A stretch of 64,000 bases of DNA from Pseudomonas sp. NCCP-436 (GCF_019656335.1 NZ_BPLZ01000003.1:62001-126000); one strand, 5' to 3'; positions 51,953-62,614 are shown, counted from the stretch's first letter. Numbers and translations are program-made. Notes: generated by a model not told the origin, from the letters alone.

Positions 51953-52648
51953 TTAGTCTTCCGAGGTATGCACCTTGCGGTGCAGAATCGCCTGGAACTC
52001 GTCGGCAAATGTGTAGTAACGGCCGATCAGCATCTCGCCACGGGCGGAGAAGCGGTTGTAGGCAATGACCGCCGGAATCGCCGCAAACAGACCGATAGCA
52101 GTGGCAATCAGCGCCTCGGCAATACCCGGGGCCACGGTGGCCAGGGTAGCCTGCTGAACCTGGGCCAGACCGCGGAAGGAATTCATGATGCCCCATACGG
52201 TGCCGAATAGACCGATATACGGGCTGGTGGAGCCGACGGTGGCCAGGAACGGCAATGCCGTTTCCAGCCTCTCTTCCTCGCGCGAGATGGCTACGCGCAT
52301 GGCACGCGCCACGCCGTCCATCACGGCGTCCGGATCGACGCCCTGTTGCTGGCGCAGGCGGGAGAACTCCTTGAAGCCGGCGCGAAAAATCTGCTCCAGG
52401 CCGGAATCCGGATCCGGGTTGCTGCCGGCCTGACGGTACAGCTTGGATAGGTCGATGCCGGACCAGAAACGATCCTCGAAACTGTCCAGCGCACGCTTGG
52501 CGGCACGCAGTGCATTGCTGCGCTGAAAGATCAGCACCCAGGAAATGACCGAGGCAGCCACCAGGGTCAGCATCACCAGTTGCACCAGCAAGCTGGCGTT
52601 ACTGATCAGACTCCACATCGACATATGGTCAACGGCGTTAGCTTCCAC
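51953..52648 (-). CDS. tolQ: Tol-Pal proton-channel protein TolQ
   Basis: A 231-residue inner-membrane protein of the MotA/ExbB/TolQ family with three transmembrane helices; TVGSTSPYIGLFGTVWGIMNSF and ATVAPGIAEALIATAIGLFAAIPAVIAYN are diagnostic. The GTG at 52648 has GGAGAG six bases upstream and gives the length I recall for P. aeruginosa TolQ; the frame is open further 5' inside ybgC. It starts two bases after the ybgC stop. Confidence 0.95.
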   Translation of the reverse strand: MEANAVDHMSMWSLISNASLLVQLVMLTLVAASVISWVLIFQRSNALRAAKRALDSFEDRFWSGIDLSKLYRQAGSNPDPDSGLEQIFRAGFKEFSRLRQQQGVDPDAVMDGVARAMRVAISREEERLETALPFLATVGSTSPYIGLFGTVWGIMNSFRGLAQVQQATLATVAPGIAEALIATAIGLFAAIPAVIAYNRFSARGEMLIGRYYTFADEFQAILHRKVHTSED

Positions 52649-52650
52649 GC

Positions 52651-53103
52651 TTACTCTCCTGCTGCAATTGGACCCGGCACCTGCGCCCCTGCGAACGCCT
52701 GTCGCAGTGAGTCGGGAATGGCCCGGGGTTTCAAGTTGTCGGCGCACACACAGGCCACCAGAAACTGCCCCTCGCAGAGCAGCACATCATCCGCAGCCCG
52801 CCTGACCTGTTGACGGAAACACAGGCTGGCACGGTTCAATTCGATTACATCGGCGCTAATCACCAGTTCGTCGTCAAGTCGTGCCGGCGCGTGGTAACGG
52901 GCCTGCGCGGAATGGACGACGAACAACAGGCCCTCACCGGCCAGCGTCGACTGGGCATAACCCAACTCGCGCAGGCGCTCGGTGCGAGCCCGCTCCATAA
53001 ATTTGAGGTAATTGACGTAGTAGACGATGCCGCCTGCATCGGTGTCTTCATAGTAGACCCGACAGCGGTGGCTGAACGGCTGATCTCCGTTGTGCGCGCG
53101 CAT
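52651..53103 (-). CDS. ybgC: Acyl-CoA thioesterase YbgC (tol-pal associated)
   Basis: A 150-residue hot-dog-fold thioesterase. The 4HBT motif is in [27 protein letters not shown], with the catalytic Asp at YEDTDAGG. In E. coli it hydrolyses short acyl-CoA esters and associates with ACP; its role beside Tol-Pal is unclear. First gene of the tol-pal run here, 53 bases downstream of ruvB. Confidence 0.93.
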   Translation of the reverse strand: MRAHNGDQPFSHRCRVYYEDTDAGGIVYYVNYLKFMERARTERLRELGYAQSTLAGEGLLFVVHSAQARYHAPARLDDELVISADVIELNRASLCFRQQVRRAADDVLLCEGQFLVACVCADNLKPRAIPDSLRQAFAGAQVPGPIAAGE

Positions 53104-53156
53104 ACTCTAGTCCCCGGCCTGCCGCTTGCCAATCCGGCCCGCCAACAATTTTTCGG

Positions 53157-54209
53157 TCATTCGTCACCTGCGGAAAAAAGGTCGCCGATCGGCTGCTCGG
53201 CCACACGTCCGGGAGCATTCAAACCAAAGTGCAGGTAGGCATGGCGGGTGACCACGCGTCCACGCGGCGTACGCATCATGTAGCCCTGCTGGATCAGGTA
53301 AGGCTCCAGAACGTCCTCGATGGTATGTCTCTCCTCGCTGATGGCTGCAGCCAGGCTGTCGATGCCCACCGGCCCGCCGTCGAACTTCTCGATCATGGCC
53401 AACAATAGACGTCGATCAGAGTGGTCGAAGCCACGCTCATCGACATCCAGCAGGTTCAAGGCCTGATCGGCAATCTCCCGGGTAATATGACCGCGACCGC
53501 GCACCTCGGCGAAATCCCGCACACGACGCAGCAGTCGGTTGGCGATACGCGGCGTACCGCGCGCACGCCGCGCAATCTCGTAGGCGCCTTGCGCCTCGAT
53601 CGGCAGACCAAGAATGCCGGCCGAGCGGGTGACGATGGTCGCCAGGTCGTCGATGCCGTAGAACTCCAGCCGCTGCACAATACCGAAGCGGTCGCGCAGC
53701 GGGTTGGTCAGCATCCCGGCGCGCGTGGTGGCGCCGACCAGAGTGAAGGGCGGCAGATCCAGCTTGATGGAGCGAGCCGCCGGCCCCTCACCAATCATGA
53801 TGTCGAGCTGGAAGTCCTCCATCGCCGGGTACAGCACTTCTTCGACAATAGGCGAAAGGCGATGGATCTCATCGACGAAAAGTACGTCGCCTGCCTCCAG
53901 GTTGGTCAACAGTGCAGCCAGGTCACCGGGACGCTCCAGCACCGGGCCGGACGTGCTTTTTATCGACACGCCCATTTCCTGGGCGATGATGTTGGCCAGC
54001 GTGGTCTTGCCCAAGCCGGGCGGACCGAATATCAGGGTGTGATCGAGCGACTCCTTGCGCCCCCGGGCAGCCTGGATAAACAGATCCATCTGCTCGCGCA
54101 CACCTGCCTGACCGATGTAGTCGGCCAGGCGTAGCGGTCTGATGGCACGATCCTGCTGCTCTTCACGTTCGCGCGGGCTGGCGGTAATCAGTCGATCGGC
54201 TTCGATCAT
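53157..54209 (-). CDS. ruvB: Holliday junction helicase subunit RuvB
   Basis: A 350-residue AAA+ hexameric motor that drives branch migration with RuvA. Walker A is GPPGLGKTT, Walker [10 protein letters not shown], sensor 1 GATTRAG, and the C-terminal winged helix includes [22 protein letters not shown] 54209 ([11 protein letters not shown]) matches the P. aeruginosa start; GGAAAG lies nine bases upstream. It follows ruvA after 100 bases. Confidence 0.97.
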   Translation of the reverse strand: MIEADRLITASPREREEQQDRAIRPLRLADYIGQAGVREQMDLFIQAARGRKESLDHTLIFGPPGLGKTTLANIIAQEMGVSIKSTSGPVLERPGDLAALLTNLEAGDVLFVDEIHRLSPIVEEVLYPAMEDFQLDIMIGEGPAARSIKLDLPPFTLVGATTRAGMLTNPLRDRFGIVQRLEFYGIDDLATIVTRSAGILGLPIEAQGAYEIARRARGTPRIANRLLRRVRDFAEVRGRGHITREIADQALNLLDVDERGFDHSDRRLLLAMIEKFDGGPVGIDSLAAAISEERHTIEDVLEPYLIQQGYMMRTPRGRVVTRHAYLHFGLNAPGRVAEQPIGDLFSAGDE

Positions 54210-54309
54210 CACAATCTTTCCATCGGCAGGGTATTGAAGAATGCCTTTTGGATCGGCGGTCCAGGGTGATCCACAGGGCGCACAGGCACCTTCCCCAACG
54301 GGCCGCCTG

Positions 54310-54915
54310 TCACAACATGCCACGCAACGCGCGACGTATTAGATCCTCGCTGCTCAGACCGTCCTGCTTGACGGCAGCGACCGCACGACTGGCCTCCTGC
54401 GGCTTGTAGCCCAGCGAAATCAGAGCACTGACGGCATCATTCTCCGCGCTTGAGACTGCCGGAGCCCCTTGAGGTTCAACCACCAGTGGCGCAATGGCCG
54501 GCATCGCCGCCCAAGCCTTGAAGCGATCCTTCAACTCGACCAGCAGGCGCTCCGCCGTCTTCTTACCCACCCCCGGCACCTTCACCAACGCACTTGCGTC
54601 CTGAGCCTGAACACAGCGAACCAACTCATCCGCCTCCAGCCCGGACATCAGCGCCAAAGCCAGCTTCGGCCCGACGCCATTAAGCCGGATCAGCTCGCGA
54701 AACAACTCGCGCTCGCGCTTCTCGGCAAAGCCGTAGAGCAGCTGCGCATCCTCACGCACCACCAGGTGGGTGTGCAGAGTCACTGACTCGCCCAGGGCAG
54801 GCAGACGATAAAGGGTAGTCATCGGCACTTCCAGCTCATAACCGACGCCATTCACATCCAGAAGCAAATGCGGCGGCTGTTTCTCCGCCAGAGTACCGCG
54901 CAAACGTCCGATCAC
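54310..54915 (-). CDS. ruvA: Holliday junction DNA-binding subunit RuvA
   Basis: A 201-residue tetrameric junction-binding protein. The OB-fold N-terminus begins [12 protein letters not shown]; two helix-hairpin-helix motifs ([14 protein letters not shown] and [13 protein letters not shown]) contact DNA; the flexible C-terminal domain ([12 protein letters not shown]) binds RuvB. The GTG start at 54915 has AAGGAA six bases upstream and gives the known P. aeruginosa length. It starts 22 bases after ruvC. Confidence 0.96.
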   Translation of the reverse strand: MIGRLRGTLAEKQPPHLLLDVNGVGYELEVPMTTLYRLPALGESVTLHTHLVVREDAQLLYGFAEKRERELFRELIRLNGVGPKLALALMSGLEADELVRCVQAQDASALVKVPGVGKKTAERLLVELKDRFKAWAAMPAIAPLVVEPQGAPAVSSAENDAVSALISLGYKPQEASRAVAAVKQDGLSSEDLIRRALRGML

Positions 54916-54937
54916 GGATAGTTCCTTCCACTGTTCT

Positions 54938-55462
54938 CTAGAGCCGCAGACGACCACCACGGCGCCTGGCGCCGGCCAGTCCATGCGGAATCAGGCTCTG
55001 CCGGTGATGTGCATGGCAGAGAGCGATACCCAGAGCATCGGAGGCATCGATCTGCGGTTTTTGCACCAGTTTGAGCAGGTGCATAACCATCATCTGCACC
55101 TGCTGTTTGTCCGCAGAGCCGGTACCGACCACTGCCTGCTTGACCTGGGTGGCGGTGTACTCATTAACCTCCAGCCCGGCCTCTACCGCCGCAACAATGG
55201 CCGCACCACGCGCCTGCCCCAGCTTCAGCGCCGAGTCGGCATTGCGCGCCATAAACACCTGCTCGATCCCCATGGTGACCGGCCCATAGATGCGAATCAC
55301 CTCGCTGACACCACGAAAGACGAGCTGCAGGCGCTCAGCAAGCGGTCCATCACCGGTGCGAATACAGCCGGAAGCCACGTATTCGCAACCACGTCCGGTA
55401 TCGCGCACCACGCCGTAACCGGTAATGCGCGACCCAGGGTCGATTCCCAGGATCAGAGTCAT
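54938..55462 (-). CDS. ruvC: Holliday junction endonuclease RuvC
   Basis: A 174-residue dimeric resolvase. The RNase H-like catalytic acidic residues are at Asp7 ([15 protein letters not shown]), Glu in MGIEQVF, and Asp in [14 protein letters not shown]. First gene of ruvC-ruvA-ruvB, in the usual order. No LexA-type box was recognised in the 150-base gap upstream, as expected for Pseudomonas ruv. Confidence 0.96.
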   Translation of the reverse strand: MTLILGIDPGSRITGYGVVRDTGRGCEYVASGCIRTGDGPLAERLQLVFRGVSEVIRIYGPVTMGIEQVFMARNADSALKLGQARGAAIVAAVEAGLEVNEYTATQVKQAVVGTGSADKQQVQMMVMHLLKLVQKPQIDASDALGIALCHAHHRQSLIPHGLAGARRRGGRLRL

Positions 55463-55551
55463 ACCACCAACTGTCTATTTATCCAGTTGACGAGTATACG
55501 GGGCGCTGCGCATGCCGTCATCCGCGCCGAGGCACGACAGATCCGCATATG

Positions 55552-55585
55552 AAAAAGGCCGAAAGCCCTCTGCGCGCTTCCGGCC
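55552..55585 (-). terminator. Terminator after yebC
   Basis: GGCCGGAAGC pairs with GCTTTCGGCC (one mismatch) on the minus strand, followed by five T. Confidence 0.85.
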
Positions 55586-55611
55586 TATAAGACACGCCAT
55601 GCAAGCCGGTC

Positions 55612-56361
55612 TCAGCCAAGCTGCTCCATGATCTCGTCAGGCACTTCGGCGTTGTGGTAGACATTCTGCACGTCGTCCAGATCTTCCAGCATGTCGATCA
55701 GCTTGAAGACCTTCTGCGCGGTTTCCAGATCAGTGATCGGCGCACTGATCGACGGGATCATGGCAATTTCCGCCTCCTCACCCTTGAATCCGGCGGCCGT
55801 CAGCGCCTCGTTGACCGCATGAAACTCGGCGAAGCTGGTCGATACCACGGCCGAACCGTCATCGCCCATCTCCACGTCGTCGGCACCAGCTTCCAGCGCC
55901 GCCTCCATCAGAGCCTCCTCGTCTACACCGGGAGCAAAGCTGATCTGCCCCTTGCGCTCGAACATGTAGGCCACCGAGCCGTCGGTGCCGAGGTTGCCGC
56001 CACACTTGGTAAAGGCATGGCGCACTTCGGCGGCAGTACGATTGCGGTTATCGGTCATCGCTTCGACGATGATGGCCACGCCACTGGGTGCGTAGCCCTC
56101 GTAGCTCAGTTCGATGACGTTGTCCGCCTCATTGGTGCCGGCGCCCCGGGCGATGGCGCGGTCGATCACCTCGCGCGACATGTTGGCGGTCAACGCCTTG
56201 TCCACAGCCAGACGCAGACGCGGATTGTCCGCCGGAATCGGGCCGCCATGCTTGGCTGCCACGGTCAGTTCACGAATCAGCTTGGTGAAGATCTTGCCCC
56301 GCTTGGCGTCCTGGCGCCCCTTGCGGTGCTTGATATTGGCCCATTTGGAATGACCAGCCAT
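55612..56361 (-). CDS. yebC: YebC/PmpR family transcription/translation regulator
   Basis: A 249-residue protein with the invariant start [27 protein letters not shown]. Family members act as transcription regulators (PmpR in P. aeruginosa represses the pqs receptor gene) and, more recently, as factors that rescue ribosomes at polyproline stretches. Three-domain fold; acidic middle part. It lies between aspS and ruvC, the usual neighbourhood. Confidence 0.95.
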   Translation of the reverse strand: MAGHSKWANIKHRKGRQDAKRGKIFTKLIRELTVAAKHGGPIPADNPRLRLAVDKALTANMSREVIDRAIARGAGTNEADNVIELSYEGYAPSGVAIIVEAMTDNRNRTAAEVRHAFTKCGGNLGTDGSVAYMFERKGQISFAPGVDEEALMEAALEAGADDVEMGDDGSAVVSTSFAEFHAVNEALTAAGFKGEEAEIAMIPSISAPITDLETAQKVFKLIDMLEDLDDVQNVYHNAEVPDEIMEQLG

Positions 56362-56418
56362 AACTCACTCCATTTTTTCCAATGAGAATTGCAGGAGCGC
56401 AAACAACGCGCCCCATAA

Positions 56419-56446
56419 CGAAGAAGCCTGGAAAACCAGGCTTCTT
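56419..56446 (-). terminator. Hairpin terminator after aspS
   Basis: AAGAAGCCTGG and CCAGGCTTCTT form an 11-bp stem with a four-base loop. The T-tract on the minus strand is short and broken, so efficiency is uncertain. Confidence 0.7.
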
Positions 56447-56453
56447 GGGCGGC

Positions 56454-58229
56454 TTATTCAGCCTTGACTTGCTCGCGCAGGCGAATATGCAGCTCGCGCA
56501 GCGACTTGCTGTCCACGATACCCGGCGCCTGGGTCATGACGCAGGCCGCACTCTGAGTTTTCGGGAAAGCGATCACTTCACGGATCGAGCTGGCACCGGT
56601 CATCAGCATGACCAGACGATCCAGACCGAAGGCCAGACCGCCATGAGGCGGAGCACCGAACTTCAGCGCATCGAGCAGGAAGCCGAACTTCTCCTGCTGC
56701 TCCTCCTCGCTGATGCCAAGTACACGGAACACCGCCTGCTGCATCGCCTTGTCGTGGATACGAATGGAGCCGCCACCCAGCTCGGTGCCATTGAGCACCA
56801 TGTCGTAGGCGCGTGACAGGGCAGCGGCCGGATTGGCCTCCAGCTCCTCGGGTGTACACTTCGGCGCGGTGAAGGGATGGTGCATGGCAGTCAGGCTACC
56901 ATCGTCGTTTTCCTCGAACATCGGGAAGTCGACTACCCACAGCGGCGCCCATTCGCAGGTGAGCAGATTGAGGTCGTGACCCAGTTTGACACGCAGCGCG
57001 CCCAGGGCGTCGCTGACGATCTTGGCCTTGTCGGCGCCGAAGAATACGATGTCGCCGTCGACCGCACCGACACGATCGAGGATGACCTTGAGGTTATCCT
57101 CTGGAATGAACTTGACGATCGGCGACTGCAGGCCCTCGACGCCCTTGGCGCGCTCGTTGACCTTGATGTAGGCCAGCCCCTTGGCACCGTAGTTGCCGAC
57201 GAACCTGGTGTAGTCGTCGATCTGGCTACGCGGCATGGAGGCGGCACCTGGCACGCGCAGGGCGGCGACACGACCTTTCGGGTCGTTGGCCGGGCCGGAG
57301 AACACCTTGAACTCCACGTCCTTGAGCTGATCGGCAACGTCCACCAGCTCCAGCGGGATGCGCAGGTCCGGCTTGTCCGAACCAAAACGACGCATGGCTT
57401 CGGCCAGGGTCATATGCGGCAACTCACCGAGTTCGACGCCCAGCACCTCCTTGAACAGGTTGCGGATCATGGTCTCGGTAATACCCATGATGTCCGCCTC
57501 GTCGAGGAAACTGGTCTCGATATCGATCTGGGTGAACTCTGGCTGACGATCAGCGCGCAGGTCTTCATCACGGAAGCACTTGGCGATCTGGTAGTAGCGG
57601 TCAAAGCCGGCCACCATCAACAGTTGTTTGAACAGCTGCGGCGACTGCGGCAGAGCAAAGAAGCTGCCGGCATGAGTACGGCTCGGCACCAGATAGTCTC
57701 GCGCACCTTCCGGAGTGGCGCGGGTCAGAATCGGCGTTTCGACATCAAGGAAGCCATTGTCGTCGAGATAACGGCGGATGCTCGACGTGATGCGCGAGCG
57801 CAACTTGAGTTTCTCGGCCATTTCCGGACGGCGCAGATCGACAAAACGGTAACGCAGGCGGGTCTCCTCACCCACGTCGGTGTACTCATTAAGCGGAAAC
57901 GGCGGAGTTTCGGCTTCATTGAGCACTTCCAACTCATAGCCCAGCACCTCGATGGCACCACTGGCCATGTTCGGATTGACCGCACCGGCCGGGCGCAGGC
58001 GCACCTTACCGGTAATACGAACCACATATTCGCTGCGCACACGATCGGCCTTGGCAAAGGTTTCCGCACGATCCGGATCGAAGACCACCTGGGCCAGACC
58101 TTCACGGTCACGGATGTCGAGGAAGATCACCCCGCCATGGTCGCGGCGACGGTGAACCCAGCCGCAAAGAGTGACTTCCTGGCCATCTAGGCTCTCGTTC
58201 AGTTGGCCGCAATAGTGGCTGCGCATCAT
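56454..58229 (-). CDS. aspS: Aspartyl-tRNA synthetase
   Basis: A 591-residue class II synthetase. It has the OB-fold anticodon domain (1-105, with [20 protein letters not shown]), class II motifs 2 and 3 ([30 protein letters not shown]) and the bacterial GAD insertion. The start MMRSHYCGQ matches the P. aeruginosa protein. Pseudomonads lack AsnRS or use GatCAB in some species, so it may also charge tRNA-Asn; this cannot be told from the sequence here. Confidence 0.96.
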   Translation of the reverse strand: MMRSHYCGQLNESLDGQEVTLCGWVHRRRDHGGVIFLDIRDREGLAQVVFDPDRAETFAKADRVRSEYVVRITGKVRLRPAGAVNPNMASGAIEVLGYELEVLNEAETPPFPLNEYTDVGEETRLRYRFVDLRRPEMAEKLKLRSRITSSIRRYLDDNGFLDVETPILTRATPEGARDYLVPSRTHAGSFFALPQSPQLFKQLLMVAGFDRYYQIAKCFRDEDLRADRQPEFTQIDIETSFLDEADIMGITETMIRNLFKEVLGVELGELPHMTLAEAMRRFGSDKPDLRIPLELVDVADQLKDVEFKVFSGPANDPKGRVAALRVPGAASMPRSQIDDYTRFVGNYGAKGLAYIKVNERAKGVEGLQSPIVKFIPEDNLKVILDRVGAVDGDIVFFGADKAKIVSDALGALRVKLGHDLNLLTCEWAPLWVVDFPMFEENDDGSLTAMHHPFTAPKCTPEELEANPAAALSRAYDMVLNGTELGGGSIRIHDKAMQQAVFRVLGISEEEQQEKFGFLLDALKFGAPPHGGLAFGLDRLVMLMTGASSIREVIAFPKTQSAACVMTQAPGIVDSKSLRELHIRLREQVKAE

Positions 58230-58605
58230 GATCGTGTTTCGCTTCTCTATAAAGGTCGTGGACAGGTCAGGCGGCCCGCTGCACATTCAGCAGATACCTC
58301 GCCGCGGCGGGCACTCCGACGCGCGCCCCGCTTTGATAAAGAGCGGGATTATATAGCGTAAATCGGCACAACGCAGCCGCCCGACGGTCGCAACGCGAAA
58401 CATGAACCACTGCATCGAGGCAGCAAGCACACAGAGAACAGCCCGCCCTCACAACAATAGACCTAGCGAAGCCCCCCGGAACCCCGCCCACATTATAGTG
58501 TCCTAGCATCCTCCCCCATTGACTCAAGCCAATTCTGCCCGGGCAGCATCGTGCTAGTCTTGCCCTATTCCCAGGATTCGAAGCTCACCAAAGAGGAGAA
58601 TAATC
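58230..58605. promoter_or_regulatory. Divergent aspS-dps intergenic region
   Basis: A 376-base gap with no supported gene. On the minus strand a perfect TATAAT lies at 58348-58353 (weak -35), about 120 bases upstream of aspS. On the dps side AAGAGGAG is 8 bases before the ATG. I recognised no OxyR site with confidence. Confidence 0.5.
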
Positions 58606-59076
58606 ATGGAAATCAACATCGGCATCGCCGAACAGGATCGCGCTGCCATCGCCGAAGGGCTGTCGCGCCTGCTGGCTGACACCTACACCCTTTACCTGAA
58701 AACCCACAACTTCCACTGGAACGTCACCGGCCCGATGTTCAACACTTTGCACCTGATGTTTGAGGAGCAGTACACCGAACTGGCTCTGGCGGTAGATGCC
58801 ATCGCCGAGCGCATCCGCGCTCTGGGCTTCCCGGCGCCGGGCACCTATGCCGCCTACGCACGCCTTTCCTCGATCAAGGAAGAAGAAGGCGTCCCAAGCG
58901 CCGAAGACATGATCAAGCAATTGGTACAAGGCCAGGAAGCCGTGGTGCGCACTGCACGCGGCATCTTCCCGCTACTGGACAAGGTCAGTGACGAGCCCAC
59001 TGCCGACCTGCTGACGCAGCGCATGCAGGTCCATGAAAAAACCGCCTGGATGCTGCGCAGCCTACTCACTGCCTGA
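58606..59076 (+). CDS. dps: Dps family ferritin-like DNA-protection protein
   Basis: A 156-residue ferritin-like protein forming a dodecamer that oxidises and stores iron and protects DNA. The intersubunit ferroxidase ligands His37, His49, Asp64 and Glu68 are all present with the canonical spacing ([29 protein letters not shown]). The N-terminal tail is short and not Lys-rich, so DNA binding may be weak. AAGAGGAG precedes the ATG. It is the PA0962 equivalent by position and type. Confidence 0.93.
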   Translation: MEINIGIAEQDRAAIAEGLSRLLADTYTLYLKTHNFHWNVTGPMFNTLHLMFEEQYTELALAVDAIAERIRALGFPAPGTYAAYARLSSIKEEEGVPSAEDMIKQLVQGQEAVVRTARGIFPLLDKVSDEPTADLLTQRMQVHEKTAWMLRSLLTA

Positions 59077-59370
59077 CGACGACCTGACTCTGCCGACCTG
59101 CCTGACAGACAATGTCGGCAGAGTCAGAAACCACTCAATTTCCAACCCAATCAACACTCACCATCACGACACGCCTACCCACCTAAGCGCACCAAGCACC
59201 TGATTTGAGTACACACTCCCTTTGCTGTTAAATACGCAGGCGCCCCGCTTTCCACCCGAGGGTCGCCAGGTACGTCAACGCAGCGCATCGTCGTTTTTAC
59301 CCAACTACCGACAGCCAGCGCCTGCTCCGCAAAGCCCCGAGTCACCATTCAATCAGTGAGTTCATTGAAG

Positions 59371-59976
59371 ATGTTGAGAATTGCCCATCTTGTCGCGGGT
59401 TTCACCGCCCTGCTGCTCTCCGCCGTACCGAGTTTTTCTTCTGCCTTTCTGACCACGCCTGACGCCGTCTACCTGACCTTCATCGGCCTGCTCAACCTAC
59501 TGGCAGCACAGCTTGAAAACAAACGCCTGACACTGGACAAACTGGCCTCGGCACTACTGATACTCGCGGCAGTCGTCCAAAGCTTGATTCTGCTTGCCCC
59601 ACTCCCCGTGTTCGCCGGCCAGCCAGCCGTCTGGCTGAGCCTGCTGGTCAGCGTCGCAGCCATCGCAGCACTACTCGGCAGCAGGACATGGCCACAAACC
59701 AGCAGCAAGACATCTCGCACAATAGCAACACCTCCTTCGACAGGTAGCGCACAGGACAAGCGTGAGACCGGCACCGTCAAGTGGTTCAACACCTCCAAAG
59801 GATTCGGCTTCATTTCCCGCGACTCCGGCGAAGATATCTTCGTGCACTTTCGCGCCATTCGTGGCGAGGGGCACCGCATCCTGATCGAAGGCCAGCGTGT
59901 GGAGTTTTCGGTAATGCAGCGCGACAAGGGCCTGCAGGCCGAGGACGTCACCCCCCTGACCTCGGCACGTTACTGA
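59371..59976 (+). CDS. Membrane-anchored cold-shock-domain protein
   Basis: A 201-residue protein with two parts. Residues 4-104 hold about four hydrophobic helices; after a Ser/Thr-rich linker (105-130), residues 131-201 are a cold-shock domain with RNP1 KGFGFISR (143-150) and RNP2 DIFVHF (155-160), so it should bind single-stranded nucleic acid in the cytoplasm at the inner membrane. P. aeruginosa has a counterpart in the same place, annotated as a probable cold-shock protein. The start could be GTG 59356 (five more codons); no clear ribosome-binding site decides. The 294-base gap upstream, after dps, shows no other gene. Confidence 0.8.
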   Translation: MLRIAHLVAGFTALLLSAVPSFSSAFLTTPDAVYLTFIGLLNLLAAQLENKRLTLDKLASALLILAAVVQSLILLAPLPVFAGQPAVWLSLLVSVAAIAALLGSRTWPQTSSKTSRTIATPPSTGSAQDKRETGTVKWFNTSKGFGFISRDSGEDIFVHFRAIRGEGHRILIEGQRVEFSVMQRDKGLQAEDVTPLTSARY

Positions 59977-59987
59977 AACAGCCCCGA

Positions 59988-60018
59988 AGCCGGCCCAAGC
60001 CTCAGAGCGGGGCCGGCT
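59988..60018. terminator. Possible hairpin between csd gene and slyX
   Basis: AGCCGGCCC (59988-59996) and GGGCCGGCT (60010-60018) form a 9-bp stem with a 13-base loop between the convergent stops; no T-tract, so termination is doubtful. Confidence 0.4.
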
Positions 60019-60224
60019 CAGTAATGGGGCGGGGGCGCTTCGTCCTGCGCCTGCCCCAGCGTTCCCTGGGCCTCTTCGAGACGGCGCGCCAAATGGGCAA
60101 GCTGCAACTGCAAACGCTCGATACGGCGCTGCTGCTCGACCAACTCGTCGTTCAGCGCCTGTATGGTGTCGTCCTGAAAGGCCAAACGACTTTCCAGCTC
60201 CGTAATGCGGCTTTCCAGGCTCAC
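60018..60224 (-). CDS. slyX: SlyX family protein
   Basis: A 68-residue coiled-coil protein: [40 protein letters not shown] has clear heptads, and the C-terminus PPPHY is the SlyX hallmark. Its function is unknown. It overlaps the HIT-family gene by 4 bases and follows it on the minus strand. Confidence 0.92.
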   Translation of the reverse strand: MSLESRITELESRLAFQDDTIQALNDELVEQQRRIERLQLQLAHLARRLEEAQGTLGQAQDEAPPPHY

Positions 60225-60652
60225 GCGCCCTCCTCCACAAACACGACATCCCTAGTCAGCACCAAGCGAAGACGCTCCTTGAGCTGCCGCACCTGCTCTT
60301 CAGCATATGGCAGAGCTGGATGTCGCCCCCAAACCGGCGCTGGCCAGGCTGCGTCATCACGCTTACGGACTATCACATGCATGTGCAGCTGGCTGACAAC
60401 ATTGCCCAAGGCGGCGACATTCATCTTGTCAGCGACGAAGGTATCCTTGAGGGTCTCGGCCAGCAGCGTGGTTTCATGCCATAACTGACGCTGATCTGCA
60501 GCATCAAGCTGGAACACCTCAGTCACCTCTTCACGCCGCGGAACCAGAACAAACCAAGGATAGCGGGCATCGTTCATCAGCAGCAGGTGGCACAAGGGGA
60601 AATCCCCAATCGGCAGGCAGTCCTGCTGCAAACGCGAATCCAGGATAAACAT
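60221..60652 (-). CDS. HIT domain protein
   Basis: A 143-residue histidine-triad family protein. The motif reads QLHMHVIVR, in which the first His of the usual His-x-His-x-His is Gln, a variant common in this subfamily; the catalytic middle His is kept. Nucleotide hydrolase or transferase activity is likely, substrate unknown. ATG 60652 follows a strong GGAGGAGG. It overlaps slyX by 4 bases (ATGA). Confidence 0.9.
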   Translation of the reverse strand: MFILDSRLQQDCLPIGDFPLCHLLLMNDARYPWFVLVPRREEVTEVFQLDAADQRQLWHETTLLAETLKDTFVADKMNVAALGNVVSQLHMHVIVRKRDDAAWPAPVWGRHPALPYAEEQVRQLKERLRLVLTRDVVFVEEGA

Positions 60653-61301
60653 GAGGGCCTCCTCCACTCCAGTCACATCAAGCACGCCAGGCGATACGCA
60701 CAGCACATAAAAGGGTGAAGCATACGTGGCCGCCAAGCACAATTCACCTCATTCCAAACCGCACCAGCACACATCAGCCACCACCCTGGCGCACCACAAG
60801 CGTGCACAAAGTGTTTCTTCTGGTAATGCCTGACTTCTGGCCCCATCCATTCTGTAGCACCTGCCACAATGAAAAGCACCCGCCAATAACAGAAGCCCCC
60901 ACTTGTCCCACCAGGCGCCTTGGCATGCAGAACGGAAAGAAAAACACGGAAAAGCAAGGACGGTGTGTAGCCGCACATTGCCTGCAATCAATTTTGAGCA
61001 CGCTTCTTGCTTTAATCCGACCAATGCACGGCACCCCGCACAGTCACCTCCCGACGACGCCAGCAGAACTCGAAAGCGACGAAAACCTTAGAGGATCGAA
61101 AGGCAAGCAGCCACCTATAGATTTGCGACATTCTTCATAGTCACGTGCGACATACCCCTAAACCATGTCGTAAGGAATAGATAGCAACTATCGCCAATAG
61201 TGGTGACATGCTATAAGTTACCGCCGACACAAAAAGAAAGAGCCGCCCATACAACAAAAAAGTGGGCAGCGCAACTCTTCTAAACCAAAGGAGCAATCAC
61301 G
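60653..61301 (+). promoter_or_regulatory. 649-base region upstream of the OprD-type porin
   Basis: No gene is supported here; several frames exist but lack ribosome-binding sites and look random. An extended -10 promoter (TG-C-TATAAG, TATAAG at 61212-61217) lies about 90 bases before the porin ATG. The predicted leader has a hairpin GCCGCCCA/TGGGCAGC (61242-61270, one mismatch) and AAAGGAGC as ribosome-binding site. The part from 60653 to about 61140 is lower in GC than its surroundings. Confidence 0.5.
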
Positions 61302-62543
61302 ATGCAAGTGATGAAGTGGAGCGTAATCGCCCTGGCAGTAGCCGCGGGCACCAGCCAAATGGCCGTGGCGTCCAGCCAGTCCGAGTCGAACGGCTTTATC
61401 GAAGACAGCAGCTTCAACATCTTCAACCGCGTTCTGTACATGAACCGCGACTTCCGTAATGGTCCGAACACTGCCGGCACTGGCGACAAGGGCTACCGTG
61501 AAGAGACCGGCCTGGGCATTCGCCTGCTGTTCGAATCCGGCTTCACCCAAGGTACTGTAGGCGTAGGCTTCGACGCTCACTCGCTGACCAGCATCAAGAT
61601 CGACAGCGGCCGCGGCCGCTACGGCACTGGCCAGTTCGCCCGGACCGACGACGGCCGCGGTGACGACACCCAGACCGAAGTAGGCGGCGCCATCAAGTTC
61701 CGTGTTTCCGACACCGTTCTGAAGTACGGCAACCAGTTCGTGGCCAACCCGGTGTTCTCCACCGACGACAGCCGCATCCTGCCGGAAGTTGCTACCGGTA
61801 CCCTGCTGACCAGCAATGAAATCGAAGGCCTGGAGCTGACCGCTGGTCGCTTCACCGCCCTGAACGCCCAGGAATACACTGGTCGTGACAGCCTCGAGCT
61901 GAAAGAAATCAACTTCGCTGGCGCCAGCTACAGCTTCACCGACGACTTCAGCGGCGCTCTGTTTGCTTCCGACGTCGACGATGTCTGGAAGAAGTATTAC
62001 GGCAACCTGAACTACAACCTGGCACTGGCTGAAGAGCAGGCGCTGAACTTCGACTTCAACATCTACAAGACCGACTACGACAAGAAGTACACCGGTACTG
62101 GCAAGAGCGAAGACAACACCATCTGGAGCCTGGCAGCTGCCTACTCCCTGGGCGCTCACACCTTCACCCTGGCTCACCAGCGTGCCAGCGGCGACCGTGG
62201 CTACGACTACGGCGTAGACGGCGGCGGCACCATCTGGCTGGCCAACTCCGTTCAGTACTCCGACTTCAACCAGAAAGACGAGAAGTCCTGGCAGGCTCGT
62301 TACGACCTGAACATGGCTTCCTACGGCGTACCGGGCCTGAGCTTCATGACCCGTTACATCCGCGGTACTGCTGCCGACAACTACACTGAGCGCGAACTGG
62401 ACATCGAAGCCAAGTACGTGATCCAGGAAGGTGCTGCGAAGGATCTGTCCTTCCGTATCCGCAACGCCTTCTACCGCGACAACGCTCAAGGCGACGTGAA
62501 CGACTTCCGCCTGATCGTCGAATACCCGCTGAGCGTTCTGTAA
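61302..62543 (+). CDS. OprD family outer-membrane porin
   Basis: A 413-residue outer-membrane protein with signal peptide MQVMKWSVIALAVAAGTSQMAVA. It has the OprD-family N-terminus SNGFIEDSSFNIFNRVLYMNRDFRNG, repeated amphipathic beta strands ending in aromatic residues, and a C-terminal strand ending VEYPLSVL. Family members form narrow channels for basic amino acids or carboxylates, and OprD itself admits carbapenems. By position it corresponds to the P. aeruginosa oprD locus (between proS and dps, from memory), but substrate is not certain. Codon use is that of a highly expressed gene. Confidence 0.92.
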   Translation: MQVMKWSVIALAVAAGTSQMAVASSQSESNGFIEDSSFNIFNRVLYMNRDFRNGPNTAGTGDKGYREETGLGIRLLFESGFTQGTVGVGFDAHSLTSIKIDSGRGRYGTGQFARTDDGRGDDTQTEVGGAIKFRVSDTVLKYGNQFVANPVFSTDDSRILPEVATGTLLTSNEIEGLELTAGRFTALNAQEYTGRDSLELKEINFAGASYSFTDDFSGALFASDVDDVWKKYYGNLNYNLALAEEQALNFDFNIYKTDYDKKYTGTGKSEDNTIWSLAAAYSLGAHTFTLAHQRASGDRGYDYGVDGGGTIWLANSVQYSDFNQKDEKSWQARYDLNMASYGVPGLSFMTRYIRGTAADNYTERELDIEAKYVIQEGAAKDLSFRIRNAFYRDNAQGDVNDFRLIVEYPLSVL

Positions 62544-62569
62544 CTTCAGCGAAGTTCGATAGCGGTAAT

Positions 62570-62604
62570 AAAAAGAAACCCGGCCTCGGCCGGGTTTCTT
62601 TATT
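62570..62604 (+). terminator. Terminator after the OprD-type porin
   Basis: AAAGAAACCCGG (62572-62583) pairs with CCGGGTTTCTTT (62590-62601), with a GC-rich loop and T-rich 3' side. Confidence 0.9.
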
Positions 62605-62614
62605 TAGAGCCCAC

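Noticed and set aside
60715-61140. A 141-residue plus-strand frame (and overlapping minus-strand frames) upstream of the porin
   Set aside because: Low-complexity Pro/His/Thr content, no ribosome-binding site, no known family pattern; several competing frames exist over the same bases.
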